A stretch of 64,000 nt of DNA from Agrobacterium arsenijevicii (GTDB lineage: Bacteria; Pseudomonadota; Alphaproteobacteria; Rhizobiales; Rhizobiaceae), in NCBI GenBank assembly GCA_000949895.1, contig JWIT01000001.1, positions 1 through 64,000 of the forward strand. Direction: 5' to 3'. A model generated the notes under the pieces. That model saw nothing but the letters and a program-made list of their open reading frames with translations, was not told the origin of the DNA and searched no databases. The position numbers were made by a program, and so were the translations under genes. Below, in pieces: positions 43,054 to 52,393 of the stretch; within the stretch, counting starts at the first letter, position 1, and the number at the start of each line of letters is the position of its first letter.

Positions 43054-44850
43054 TCAGAATGCTTCCGCAGCCAGTTCCATCGTGGTGTCCGCGCCGGTTT
43101 CGATGCGGGCCTTGCGCAGCGCCGTTTCCGGCATGATGCGCTCCATATAAAACTTTGCCGTGACGAGCTTGGTCTTCAGGTAATCCTCGTCCGAAGCGGC
43201 ACCGGTCGCAAGCGCGTCATTGGCAGCCTTGGCCATGCGGGCCTGCATGTAACCCAGCACCACGATGCCGAAGAGATGCATATAGTCGGTCGAACCGGCA
43301 CCAGCATTGTCGGGCTTCGCCATCGCGTTCTGCATAAACCACATGGTTGCGGCCTGCAGGTCGTTCAAGCCCTTCTTCAGGCCCTTGGTGTAAAGGCTGA
43401 GCTTTTCGTCGGCGCGGTTTTCCTCGCAGAAATCGCCGATTTCCTTGAACAGTGCCATAACGGCGCGGCCGCCATTCATGCCGAGTTTGCGGCCGACCAG
43501 ATCGAGCGCCTGAATGCCGTTGGCGCCCTCATAAATCATGGTGATACGGGCATCGCGGACATATTGGCTCATGCCATGTTCCTCGATATAGCCGTGACCG
43601 CCGAAGACCTGCTGCGCCATCACGGCATGGTCGAAGCCCTTGTCGGTCAACACACCTTTCAGGATCGGCGTGACGAGACCGAGCAGATCGTCTGCCGCCT
43701 GTCGCTGTTTCTCGTCAGCCGCGCGGTGGGCGATGTCGGATTGCAGCGCCGTCCACAGAAGGAAGGCGCGGCCGGCCTCGTTGTAAGCCTTGATGGTCAT
43801 CAGCGTGCGGCGGATATCGGGATGCACGATGATCGGATCGGCCTTCTTGTCGGGGAATTTCGCGCCAGAAAGCGAGCGGCCCTGAATGCGATCGCGGGCA
43901 TATTCGACGGCGTTCTGATAGGCGATCTCGCCAACGGAAAGGCCCTGCAGGCCGACGCCGAGGCGGGCTTCGTTCATCATCACGAACATGGCGGAGAGAC
44001 CCTTATTCTCCGCACCCAGCAGGTAACCCGTGGCATCGTCATAATTCATGACGCAGGTGGCATTGCCGTGAATGCCCATCTTGTGTTCGATCGCGCCGCA
44101 GGTGACGCCGTTGCGCTCGCCGAGCGCGCCGTCTTCCTTCACGAGGAATTTCGGCACGATGAACAGCGAGATGCCCTTGGTGCCTTCTGGTGCGCCTTCG
44201 ATGCGGGCGAGCACCAGATGGACGATATTATCAGTCATGGAATGTTCGCCAGCCGAAATGAATATCTTCTGGCCGGAAATCCTGTAGCTGCCGTCGCCCT
44301 GCGGCACCGCCTTGGTGCGCAAGAGGCCGAGATCGGTGCCGCAATGGGGTTCGGTGAGGTTCATGGTGCCGGACCACGTGCCCTCGACCATCTTCGGCAG
44401 ATAGGTTTCTTTCTGCTCCTGCGTCCCGTGCACCAGAACAGCAGCGATGGCGCCCTGCGTCAGGCCGGGGTACATCATCAAGGACAGGTTGGCGGACGAC
44501 ATATATTCGCCGATCGCAGCATGCAGTGTGTAGGGAAGCCCCTGCCCGCCGAATTCCGGCGGAACGGCAAGGCCGATCCAGCCGCCTTCACAATAGGCGT
44601 CGTAGGCCTCCTTGAAACCATCAGGCACGGAGACAGAACCGTCGTCTGCACGCTTGCAGCCCTGCTGGTCGCCGGAAAGATTGAGCGGGAAAAGCCGCTC
44701 CTCGGCCACCTTTGCCGCCTCGCCGGTAATCGCCTCGATCATATCGGGGGTCGCATCCTCGAAGCCGGGCAGGTTGTTGTACCGCTCGAGGCCAAGAACG
44801 TCGTTCAGAATAAAAAGCGTGTCTTTGACTGGGGCCTTGTAAACAGGCAT
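43054..44850 (-). CDS. Acyl-CoA dehydrogenase
   Basis: A 598-aa FAD enzyme that makes the first, alpha-beta oxidation of acyl-CoA. The FAD/substrate motifs '[13 protein letters not shown]' and '[13 protein letters not shown]' and the catalytic base Glu in '[14 protein letters not shown]' are present. About 200 extra C-terminal residues place it in the long acyl-CoA dehydrogenase subgroup with a DUF/AcylCoA_DH_N-type head. Start at ATG 44850 with GGAGGA 9 bases upstream. It is first in the leftward cluster; a palindrome 61 bases upstream may be its operator. Confidence 0.92.
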   Translation of the reverse strand: MPVYKAPVKDTLFILNDVLGLERYNNLPGFEDATPDMIEAITGEAAKVAEERLFPLNLSGDQQGCKRADDGSVSVPDGFKEAYDAYCEGGWIGLAVPPEFGGQGLPYTLHAAIGEYMSSANLSLMMYPGLTQGAIAAVLVHGTQEQKETYLPKMVEGTWSGTMNLTEPHCGTDLGLLRTKAVPQGDGSYRISGQKIFISAGEHSMTDNIVHLVLARIEGAPEGTKGISLFIVPKFLVKEDGALGERNGVTCGAIEHKMGIHGNATCVMNYDDATGYLLGAENKGLSAMFVMMNEARLGVGLQGLSVGEIAYQNAVEYARDRIQGRSLSGAKFPDKKADPIIVHPDIRRTLMTIKAYNEAGRAFLLWTALQSDIAHRAADEKQRQAADDLLGLVTPILKGVLTDKGFDHAVMAQQVFGGHGYIEEHGMSQYVRDARITMIYEGANGIQALDLVGRKLGMNGGRAVMALFKEIGDFCEENRADEKLSLYTKGLKKGLNDLQAATMWFMQNAMAKPDNAGAGSTDYMHLFGIVVLGYMQARMAKAANDALATGAASDEDYLKTKLVTAKFYMERIMPETALRKARIETGADTTMELAAEAF

Positions 44851-44910
44851 TACCGATGTTCCTCCGCATCGTGAAAGCCGGAGCCGATCCGGCCAATATG
44901 GGGTGACAAT

Positions 44911-44936
44911 ATTTGACGTGCGCGTAAACGTCAAAT
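44911..44936. promoter_or_regulatory. Palindromic operator candidate upstream of the acyl-CoA dehydrogenase
   Basis: ATTTGACGT, 8-base spacer GCGCGTAA, ACGTCAAAT: perfect 9-bp arms in the 379-base gap between the divergent dehydrogenase and podJ. It sits 61-86 bases upstream of the dehydrogenase start. Internal ACGT repeats resemble sites of MerR/TetR-type regulators of fatty or branched-chain acid breakdown. The remainder of the gap (44937-45229) shows no gene. Confidence 0.55.
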
Positions 44937-45229
44937 AAATTCCAACGGAATATCGCCCCTCCTTTTTCCGCTGAACGGATGACTCGCCGCGCGCGAAATC
45001 GCCATGCGCCACAAAAGTTAAAAAATTCCAACTATAGTTAACCACTTATTTACCACGTTTCGCGGATTCTCCGACAAGAGGTAACTGCTTCGTCACTCGG
45101 CGCATTTTCCTCCAAGGGGGCAAATACCGGCTCTAGAATTGCTGCATGTTGCTGCGACGGCATGGCCAGAGAGGCCAACCGTGACGACAACAACCGGGCA
45201 CGCCGGACGGAAGCGAAGCGAGCGAGAAG

Positions 45230-48200
45230 ATGAACGGATTGCGATCGAAAACCCAACCGCCAAGCGACAGGTCGTCTCTTGATGCTCTCAATCGCACTAT
45301 TGAAGGCCTTGAAGCCCGCATCGAAGGGCTGATGAGCCAGAAATTTCCGCGCGATCCTCGGGCCACGAACCCTGCCCCAGAACCGAAAACCGAGGCTTAC
45401 GCCGCGCCGCGCGAGCCCCGCGCCACTGTCACCCCACCGCAGCTCGACCCCGTCAACGAAATCCGCCAGCGCCAGCGCCTTCTCGAGGCCAGCTTCCAGC
45501 GCCCGCAGGAGCCCGTTGCGCGCCCGGAACGAACCATTACCAGACCGCTTGCGCCGGAATACCGGCAGAACGACGTGCAGAACGCGGCGCCCAATCCGGC
45601 ACCGCGCGCACGTTCGATCCCGCCCCATCAGGAACAGCAGAGAAACGACGCGGCCCTGCAGGAGATCGCGCAGGCGCTCGTTAACCTGCGGCACGAGCTG
45701 AAGCACGATATTTCTGAAGGCGTGGCGCGCGAAGCGCAGGGGCTGCGTGCCGAAATCCGCAATATCCGCACGATTGCGGAAGACCAGCATTTCATCGGCG
45801 ATCTGCGCGACGATATTGCAAGGCTTGCCGGCAGCATCGACCAGCTCGGCAATCTGGCATCTCCGGATGCCTACGGGCTGCGCAACGAATTCGACGACCT
45901 GCGCCTCACCATCGACCAGCTTGCACGCGAAGACAGTGTGCACCGGATCGAAAGCCGCTGGAACACGGTGGAAGACACGTTGCGCGGTTTCGATGCGGCC
46001 TCGCTGCAGGACGAAATCGTCTCGCTCGCCTATCGTCTCGACGACATCAAGACCCAGCTCGGCGGCATGAGCAACAATCCCGCCGTGCGCGTGCTTGAGG
46101 AAAAGCTGATTGCGATTGCGAGCGCTGTGGAGCAACTCGGCAAGCATATGCAGCCGAACGAAGCGGCCTTTACCGAACAGTTTTCCGGTCTGGATCAGCG
46201 GCTCGATGAAATCAGCCGCGCCATTGCCGCTGCCAGCACCCGCTCCAATACGCAGGTGACGGACAATGCGCTGGCGCAGCGGCTTGAAACCCGCCTGAAC
46301 GGCCTTGCCGAACAGTTGGGCGACATCAACCGCCTCGCCGCCGTCAAGCCCGATCCGACTGAGGATCTTACCGCGCGCCTTGAAACGCTGGCCGGCAAGA
46401 TCGACGAGCTGAGCACCGCCCGCGATGCCGCGCAGCTGCACGAGCGGCTGGACCAGCTTTCCCTGCTTCTGGAACGGTCGCAGCGCCCCTCGCAGCAGGC
46501 GGAACTGACGTCCTTCCTCAGCGATATATCCCGCAAGATCGACGCGTTGGATCACGGTGCCGTCAACGACGGTCTGGCGGAACGGCTCGATATGCTTTCG
46601 CGGCGCATCGAAGACCTCGATTATCGTTATAGCCAGCCGCAGCCGGTAGCCGGTTTCAACGAAAGCGCCTTTTCGCGTCTGGAAGAGCGGCTCGGCAATA
46701 TCGCCGCCCGCCTGGACGAATCCGCTCATGCCGCACCGGCCGATAGCGGCGCGCTGACGAGCCTCGAAAACCAAATCGCCCATCTCTCCTCGCTGATCAG
46801 CCACCCGGTCCATCACCAGCAGGCAGGCATGTCGCCTGAACTCGACGCCCGCATGTCGGCGATCGAGGACTACATGGCGTCGAACGACGAATATATCATC
46901 GAGGCGGCACGACAGGCGGCTGAGGCTGTTCTGGATGCCTTTACGCGCAACAATGTCTCCTCCGGCGCCAACCTCGCCGACATGACGATGCTGACCGATC
47001 TCGCCACCGATCTGCGCAGCCTCGAGGCACTGAGCCGCAACACCGAAGAACGCACGCACCGCACCTTCGAGGCGTTGCACGAGACGCTGGTGCAGATCGC
47101 TGGCCGGCTGGACAGCCTTGACAATCGTGAGGCCGCTCCCGCCTATCGCCAAGAGGCCACTGCGCGCAACGTTGCGCAGCATATGGTCGCTACCGCTCGC
47201 GAAGATGTGGCCATGCCGGCTGCCATTTTCCCGCAAGAGGGCTACATCGCCGAAGAGCAGCTCATTCTCGACGACACGCGGGATGCAGGCGAAAACGAAG
47301 CGGATACGATTGTACCGCCCGCCGCTGCAAAACCCGCAAAAGCAGAGAAAAAGAGCCTGCTTGCCGGCCTGACCAAGCGTTTCAAGACTGGCACCGCAAA
47401 GACCGCCAAATCGGCAGAGGAACCGGTATCTGCCACCACCACGCGCACGCAGGTCGAGCCCGCCCCCTCGCTCGATCCGATCGACGTTCTGCCCGCGGGT
47501 CAGGAAAATGAACTTCTGGAACCCGGTTCGGGCGTACCTGATATCAAGAAGATTCTGGAACGGGTGCGTGCCAGCCAGGTTGCAGCCAGCGGCAAGGCCG
47601 TGGATGCCGAGGGACGGACGGATTTCATCGCCGCCGCCCGCCGCGCAGCGCAGGCCGCCGCCATGGAAACATCGCCGGAGAAGCTTGAAACCGGCAAGAA
47701 AAACCGCAAGCCCGACGCTTCGGCGCTTTCACGTTATCGTCGCCCGCTGCTGCTCGGCATCGGCGCCATTCTTCTCGCCATGATGGCCATGCCGCTCGTC
47801 AAGACGATGATCGGCGGCGCGGAAGCTCCGGCACCGGTCATCGAACAGAAGATGGACAATGCTCCGGTCTCCGCACCTCCCGAGACCGGCGACAAGGCCG
47901 TGACCATTCCGTCCGAACTCACTATCGATCCGCAGCAGGCAGCATCCGCCGACAGCATCGAAAACGCCGCACCGACGGAAAACACCATCGATCCGCGTAC
48001 CATCGGTGGTGCACCACTGACCAACGAGCCGCCGGTTGCCGATACACCCGCCGTGGATGCGTCGTCCGGCGCTGTTGCGCAGAACCAGTCGCAGGCACCG
48101 GTGGAAGCCGCTGCCCCATCCACCCCGGCCCATGATGCGATCGCGGTTCCCGCCGGTATCGAACCGGCATCGCTGGCCGAAGCGGCAGCAAAGGGCGACA

Positions 48201-48997
48201 CACAGGCGCTGTACGAGATCGCAGCACGCTACACCGAAGGTCGTGGCCTTGCCGCCGATCGCGCGGAAGCCGCAAAGTGGTATAAGCTGGCGGCGGATCG
48301 CGGCCTCGCCCCCGCGCAATATCGTCTCGCCAACCTTTACGAGAAGGCGAATGGCGTCGAGCGCAACCTTTCCGAAGCGAAGCGCTACTACACGCTGGCT
48401 GCAGACCAAGGCAATGCGGGCGCCATGCACAATCTCGCCGTCCTGCTCGCCTCCGACGCGGCCGGCCAGCCGGATTTCACCGCCGCCGCGCAATGGTTCA
48501 TCAAGGCTTCCGAACTCGGCGTCCGTGACAGCCAGTTCAACCTCGCCATTCTTTACGCACGCGGAAGCGGCGTGAAGCAGGATATCGAAGAATCCTACAA
48601 GTGGTTCGCGATTGCGGCCAAGGACGGCGATACCGACGCCGCCCAGAAGCGTGATGAAGTTGCCGGAGCAATGAACCCGCAGCAGCTTCAGAGCGCACGC
48701 ACCAAAGCCGATGCATGGAAGGTCAAGCCGCTTTCGGAAGACGCCAACAGCGTCAACCCGCCGGAAGAATGGGCTGGCAAGGAAGGCGTGAAGACCGCTT
48801 CCGTCGACATGGAAAAGGCGATCCGCAACATTCAGGCGATCCTGAACAAGAACGGTTTCGACGCAGGCCAGCCCGACGGCAAGCTCGGCAAGAACACCGT
48901 GACCGCCATCAAGGACTTCCAGAAGTCCGTCGGCCAGACGCCTGACGGACGCATCACCAACGAGCTGGTGACCGCACTGCTTGCCCGCAACAAATAA
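45230..48997 (+). CDS. podJ: Polar organising protein PodJ
   Basis: A 1255-aa membrane protein. Residues about 1-650 are charged, repeat-rich coiled coil ('RLDEISRAIAAA'-type repeats). An acidic linker leads to one membrane helix near 838-858 ('PLLLGIGAILLAMMAMPLV'). The periplasmic part is a Pro/Ala-rich stretch, Sel1/TPR repeats (about 987-1150, 'LYEIAARYTEGRGLAADRAEAAKWYKLA' type) and a terminal peptidoglycan-binding domain (about 1195-1254). The order and length match Agrobacterium PodJ, an old-pole marker needed to convert the growth pole after division in polar-growing Rhizobiales. It is monocistronic, with a hairpin after the stop. Confidence 0.93.
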   Translation: MNGLRSKTQPPSDRSSLDALNRTIEGLEARIEGLMSQKFPRDPRATNPAPEPKTEAYAAPREPRATVTPPQLDPVNEIRQRQRLLEASFQRPQEPVARPERTITRPLAPEYRQNDVQNAAPNPAPRARSIPPHQEQQRNDAALQEIAQALVNLRHELKHDISEGVAREAQGLRAEIRNIRTIAEDQHFIGDLRDDIARLAGSIDQLGNLASPDAYGLRNEFDDLRLTIDQLAREDSVHRIESRWNTVEDTLRGFDAASLQDEIVSLAYRLDDIKTQLGGMSNNPAVRVLEEKLIAIASAVEQLGKHMQPNEAAFTEQFSGLDQRLDEISRAIAAASTRSNTQVTDNALAQRLETRLNGLAEQLGDINRLAAVKPDPTEDLTARLETLAGKIDELSTARDAAQLHERLDQLSLLLERSQRPSQQAELTSFLSDISRKIDALDHGAVNDGLAERLDMLSRRIEDLDYRYSQPQPVAGFNESAFSRLEERLGNIAARLDESAHAAPADSGALTSLENQIAHLSSLISHPVHHQQAGMSPELDARMSAIEDYMASNDEYIIEAARQAAEAVLDAFTRNNVSSGANLADMTMLTDLATDLRSLEALSRNTEERTHRTFEALHETLVQIAGRLDSLDNREAAPAYRQEATARNVAQHMVATAREDVAMPAAIFPQEGYIAEEQLILDDTRDAGENEADTIVPPAAAKPAKAEKKSLLAGLTKRFKTGTAKTAKSAEEPVSATTTRTQVEPAPSLDPIDVLPAGQENELLEPGSGVPDIKKILERVRASQVAASGKAVDAEGRTDFIAAARRAAQAAAMETSPEKLETGKKNRKPDASALSRYRRPLLLGIGAILLAMMAMPLVKTMIGGAEAPAPVIEQKMDNAPVSAPPETGDKAVTIPSELTIDPQQAASADSIENAAPTENTIDPRTIGGAPLTNEPPVADTPAVDASSGAVAQNQSQAPVEAAAPSTPAHDAIAVPAGIEPASLAEAAAKGDTQALYEIAARYTEGRGLAADRAEAAKWYKLAADRGLAPAQYRLANLYEKANGVERNLSEAKRYYTLAADQGNAGAMHNLAVLLASDAAGQPDFTAAAQWFIKASELGVRDSQFNLAILYARGSGVKQDIEESYKWFAIAAKDGDTDAAQKRDEVAGAMNPQQLQSARTKADAWKVKPLSEDANSVNPPEEWAGKEGVKTASVDMEKAIRNIQAILNKNGFDAGQPDGKLGKNTVTAIKDFQKSVGQTPDGRITNELVTALLARNK

Positions 48998-49013
48998 CCG
49001 TTTCGCAACACAT

Positions 49014-49036
49014 GAAGCGGCCGCACCGGCCGCTTC
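49014..49036 (+). terminator. Hairpin after podJ
   Basis: GAAGCGGCC, loop GCACC, GGCCGCTTC: a 9-bp stem 16 bases after the podJ stop, followed only by CTTACACTTT, so it is a weak or Rho-assisted terminator. Confidence 0.65.
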
Positions 49037-49262
49037 CTTACACTTTGGCGCCGGAATGTGGCGCAGCCTCCGCTGCCTAGCCTCTATCTTTCCAAATTAT
49101 CAACGTATTTACCGTTGAATGTTGACACGTCAGGTCCTCGCGGGCATGACGGGTGAAGGTCGGGCATGCCCGGTCTTTTCAGACAGAAAGTGTAAATCGC
49201 GGCGCGGCCCCCTCACCCGGACAAGCCCAACCGCCCGGAACCATTTGCCCGAGGTCCGAGCC

Positions 49263-50189
49263 GTGACTGTCTATCTGCCGATCGCAGAACTGTCGGTGAA
49301 TATTTTCATCATTCTCGGCATGGGCGCGGCCGTCGGTTTTCTTTCCGGCATGTTCGGCGTGGGCGGCGGTTTTCTCATCACACCGCTTCTGATTTTCTAC
49401 AATATTCCGCCGGTAGTGGCGGTGGCGACGGGCGCAAACCAGGTGGTTGCCTCCTCCGTCTCCGGCTCGATAACGCATTTCCGACGCGGAACGCTGGATG
49501 TGAAGCTCGGCAGCGTGCTGCTTGTCGGCGGTCTCCTGGGCGCCACGGTCGGCGTCTGGATATTCTCGTTCCTGCGCAGCATCGGCCAGCTCGATCTCAT
49601 CGTTTCGCTGCTCTATGTCATCCTGCTCGGCACCGTCGGCACGCTGATGTTGAAGGAAAGCATTTCCGCTCTTCGCCGCGCCGCCCGCAATGAAACCGTG
49701 ACGCTGCGCCGTCCCGGACATCACAACTGGGTTCACCGCCTGCCGCTGAAAATGCGGTTCAAGAAATCGAAGATCTATCTCAGCGTCATTCCCATCGTCA
49801 CGCTGGGTTTCGGCATCGGCATCCTCACCTCGATCATGGGTGTCGGCGGCGGCTTCATCATGGTGCCGGCCATGATCTACCTCCTGCGTATTCCAACCAA
49901 TGTGGTTGTCGGAACCTCGCTGTTCCAGATCATTTTCGTGACCGCCTATACGACCATCGTTCAGGCCGCGACGAACTATTCGGTCGATGTGGTGCTGGCT
50001 TTCATCCTGATGGTGGCGGGCGTCATCGGCGCGCAATATGGCGTGCGCGTGGGGCAGAAGTTGCGCGGCGAACAGTTGCGTGCGCTGCTGGCGCTGCTGG
50101 TGCTTGCGGTTGCCCTTCGCCTTGCTGTGGCACTGGTGGTGCACCCGGAAGACCTGTTTTCGGTCGCTGTCGGAGGGTTAGGCTATTGA
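49263..50189 (+). CDS. TauE/SafE (TSUP) family sulfite or organosulfur exporter
   Basis: A 308-aa inner membrane protein with about eight helices in two homologous halves. Each half carries the family glycine motif: 'GFLSGMFGVGGGFLITPLL' near residue 27 and 'GILTSIMGVGGGFIMVPAM' near residue 190. Start at GTG 49263 with GAGG 8 bases upstream, which trims 48 atypical residues from the longest frame. It overlaps the next gene by four bases, and the pair TauE/SafE-TIGR02186 recurs in alphaproteobacteria. The substrate is not known from sequence. Confidence 0.88.
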   Translation: MTVYLPIAELSVNIFIILGMGAAVGFLSGMFGVGGGFLITPLLIFYNIPPVVAVATGANQVVASSVSGSITHFRRGTLDVKLGSVLLVGGLLGATVGVWIFSFLRSIGQLDLIVSLLYVILLGTVGTLMLKESISALRRAARNETVTLRRPGHHNWVHRLPLKMRFKKSKIYLSVIPIVTLGFGIGILTSIMGVGGGFIMVPAMIYLLRIPTNVVVGTSLFQIIFVTAYTTIVQAATNYSVDVVLAFILMVAGVIGAQYGVRVGQKLRGEQLRALLALLVLAVALRLAVALVVHPEDLFSVAVGGLGY

Positions 50190-51010
50190 CCCGCCGCCTG
50201 CTACTTTGCGCATTTATGTTTTTCGGTTCCTGTCTTGGCTTTACGGCTTTAGCGCAGACGCCGCCGCTTGCCCTGCCTCCCGGCACGCAGCAGCGGTCCT
50301 TGCAGGAAAATATCGAAATTGGCGCATCGACGACCGAAATTCCGATCACCTCCGATTTTCGCGGGGCGGATTTCACACTCTTCGGTGCTCTCAACAATAC
50401 CGACCAGCTGCTGCTGGCCATCGGGCAATATGATATCGTCGTAACCCTCGAAGGCCCCAGCGACTACATGACCGTGCGCAAGAAGGAGCGTGTGGCCGGC
50501 ATCTGGATCAATACCAGCGCCATCACCTTCACACCGCTGCCGGAATCCTATTCCATGGCCAGCACGCGCGATATCAGCGCCGTCGCCTCGCCCGGCACCT
50601 TGCGGGCAATGGGCTTGGGTGTCGAACACCTGTCGCTCAAAAGTGCGGTGTTCTCCGGCGTGCCCGACAATGTCTTCGATTTTCAGGAAGCCTACCGGCG
50701 CCTGAGGCTTTCAGGCGGTATCTATCGCAATGACACGACCGGCGTGCGGCTGGAGCGCACCGGCCTGTTCTGGGCAACCCTGCGCCTGCCCGCCAACGTG
50801 CCGAACGGCGTGCACACCGCCCGCGCCTACCTCTTCAAGAGCGGCAACTTCATCGCCCAGCGCGAACTGAAACTGCGCGTCGTCAAGACCGGCATGGAAC
50901 AGGCGATCACCGATGCGGCGCATCAGACGCCGCTGGCCTACGGCGCGCTGTGCGTTCTCCTTGCCGTCGTCACCGGCTGGGGTGCGAGCATTATTTTCCG
51001 CAAGGACTGA
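50186..51010 (+). CDS. TIGR02186 family periplasmic/membrane protein
   Basis: A 274-aa protein with a signal peptide or N-terminal helix (residues 1-24, 'LLLCAFMFFGSCLGFTALAQ'), a beta-rich extracytoplasmic domain and a C-terminal membrane helix ('YGALCVLLAVVTGWGASIIF', about 250-270). It is therefore probably anchored in the inner membrane facing the periplasm. It starts with TTG overlapping the stop of the TauE/SafE gene (TTGA), so the two are coupled. The function of the family is unknown; a role with the exporter is inferred from the context. Confidence 0.82.
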   Translation: MTRRLLLCAFMFFGSCLGFTALAQTPPLALPPGTQQRSLQENIEIGASTTEIPITSDFRGADFTLFGALNNTDQLLLAIGQYDIVVTLEGPSDYMTVRKKERVAGIWINTSAITFTPLPESYSMASTRDISAVASPGTLRAMGLGVEHLSLKSAVFSGVPDNVFDFQEAYRRLRLSGGIYRNDTTGVRLERTGLFWATLRLPANVPNGVHTARAYLFKSGNFIAQRELKLRVVKTGMEQAITDAAHQTPLAYGALCVLLAVVTGWGASIIFRKD

Positions 51011-51169
51011 CAGCTTTTCATCCCGTAAACGTGCGCGTCTGCTACCCGCACGGGAAAAGATAGCGTTCGCTTCCTTCCAGGGTTTGCTGTAAAATTCAAG
51101 GCGTTACAACCACGCACGCAGCCAATGGCGGGAAGTGCGGTTGTGACTGGGATGAAAAGGAGAAATGTC

Positions 51170-51607
51170 ATGTTCAAGCACATTCTCATTCCCACCGATG
51201 GCTCGCCGCTGGCGCAGATCGCAATCGACCAAGGGTTCGCTCTCGCCAGAGAGGCAGGCGCAAAGGTGACCGTTGTGACGGTATCCGAACCCTTTCACGT
51301 CATTGCCAGCGATGTCGAGGACATTGCCGCCATTGCCGAAGAGGAATTCCACCGTTGCGAGGAGGCGGAGCATTTTCTGAGAGACACACAGGCGCACGCC
51401 GCCTCGATGGGGCTGGATTGTGAAGCTCTGCTGGCACGGGCGGGGCGGCCGGATGAGGCGATTATCGAAATCGCCAACAGGACCGGCTGCGATCTCATCG
51501 CCATGGCTTCGCACCGGCGCAGAAGCTTCATTGAGATGCTGCTCGGCAGCGTCACGGCCAAGGTGCTGAAAAACTCGAAGATACCGGTGCTGGTCTACCG
51601 CCAATAG
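51170..51607 (+). CDS. Universal stress protein (UspA family)
   Basis: A 145-aa cytoplasmic protein. The opening 'FKHILIPTDGSPLAQIAI' gives the ATP-pocket Asp, and the C-terminal nucleotide motif 'GSVTAKVLKNSKIPVLVYR' is a good G-x2-G-x9-G(S/T)-like match. Start at ATG 51170 with AGGAG 7 bases upstream. It is monocistronic and its expression signals are not evident. Confidence 0.92.
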   Translation: MFKHILIPTDGSPLAQIAIDQGFALAREAGAKVTVVTVSEPFHVIASDVEDIAAIAEEEFHRCEEAEHFLRDTQAHAASMGLDCEALLARAGRPDEAIIEIANRTGCDLIAMASHRRRSFIEMLLGSVTAKVLKNSKIPVLVYRQ

Positions 51608-51630
51608 GCGGCTGTGGCGAAAAGATGCGC

Positions 51631-52359
51631 TCAGCCGAGCAGATTTGAAAACCGCACCGAATAGATGCGGTCCCTCCCCATCAGATGCGCGACGAGTGCC
51701 GTGTGATCGAAGAGACCGCGCATGGCCTTGTGACGCAGATCCAGCCCGCCGCTCATGACCCCGAAGGCCGGCATCAAAAGCCGTGAACCGTCGGTAGCGA
51801 AACAGGGCCGCCGCACCGTCTTCTCGCGGCGGCGAACCGTGGCGGAGGGATGCAGGTGGCCGGCGATTTCGCCGGCGGCCTCTCCCACCTTCGGCTCGTG
51901 GCGGAAGACGAGATCGCCGTAAAACATCTCGTCCACCGAAGACCCCGGCAGATCGACGGTGCCATCCGGATCGTGATTGCCGTTGATCCATATCCATTCG
52001 CGGCCTCGGGCCATCTCGCGGATGAGTTCGCGCAGCATCGGTGGCAGATGTTCGGACCCGACACGGTCGTGGAAATTGTCACCGAGGCTGACGACGATCT
52101 TCGGATCGTAGCGGCTGACAAGGGAAGACAGGATTTTGAGGGTTGCGATGGTGTCGTAAGGCGGCAGCATGCGCCCACGCCGGGCAAAGGCAGCGCCTTT
52201 TTCCAGATGCAGGTCGGAGACGACAAGCAGGGACAGGTCCGGCAGGTAAAGCCCGCCGAGCGGATCACACCAGGCGGCGACGCCGTTCACGGCGGCTTCG
52301 CTGCCGAGGCATTCGAATCCGTTAGAAAACCTGTCGCTCAATGTCAGCCGGCTCAGCAC
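51631..52359 (-). CDS. pdeM: Ligase-associated DNA damage response endonuclease PdeM
   Basis: A 242-aa calcineurin-like metallophosphoesterase. Metal ligands are in the motifs 'SDLHLEKG', 'GDNFHDR', 'NGNHDPDG' and 'AGHLHPS'. In the family, PdeM is encoded next to an Lhr-type helicase and often an exonuclease and ATP-dependent ligase. Here only the helicase is adjacent (34 bases upstream). The start is GTG 52359; a TTG seven codons downstream is a possible alternative. Confidence 0.87.
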   Translation of the reverse strand: MLSRLTLSDRFSNGFECLGSEAAVNGVAAWCDPLGGLYLPDLSLLVVSDLHLEKGAAFARRGRMLPPYDTIATLKILSSLVSRYDPKIVVSLGDNFHDRVGSEHLPPMLRELIREMARGREWIWINGNHDPDGTVDLPGSSVDEMFYGDLVFRHEPKVGEAAGEIAGHLHPSATVRRREKTVRRPCFATDGSRLLMPAFGVMSGGLDLRHKAMRGLFDHTALVAHLMGRDRIYSVRFSNLLG

Positions 52360-52393
52360 TTTTACCTTCGTTCCTTTATTCCAACCCGATGTT

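Noticed and set aside
42982..44874. A 630-codon plus-strand frame opposite the acyl-CoA dehydrogenase
   Set aside because: The reverse strand encodes a full set of dehydrogenase motifs; the plus frame has none and is His/Gly-rich.
45050..47236. A 728-codon open frame on the reverse strand of podJ
   Set aside because: It is the mirror of a GC-rich, third-position-biased coding strand, has no ribosome site or recognisable domain, and its translation is Arg/Gly/Gln/His-rich as expected of a shadow. PodJ on the plus strand has clear domains.
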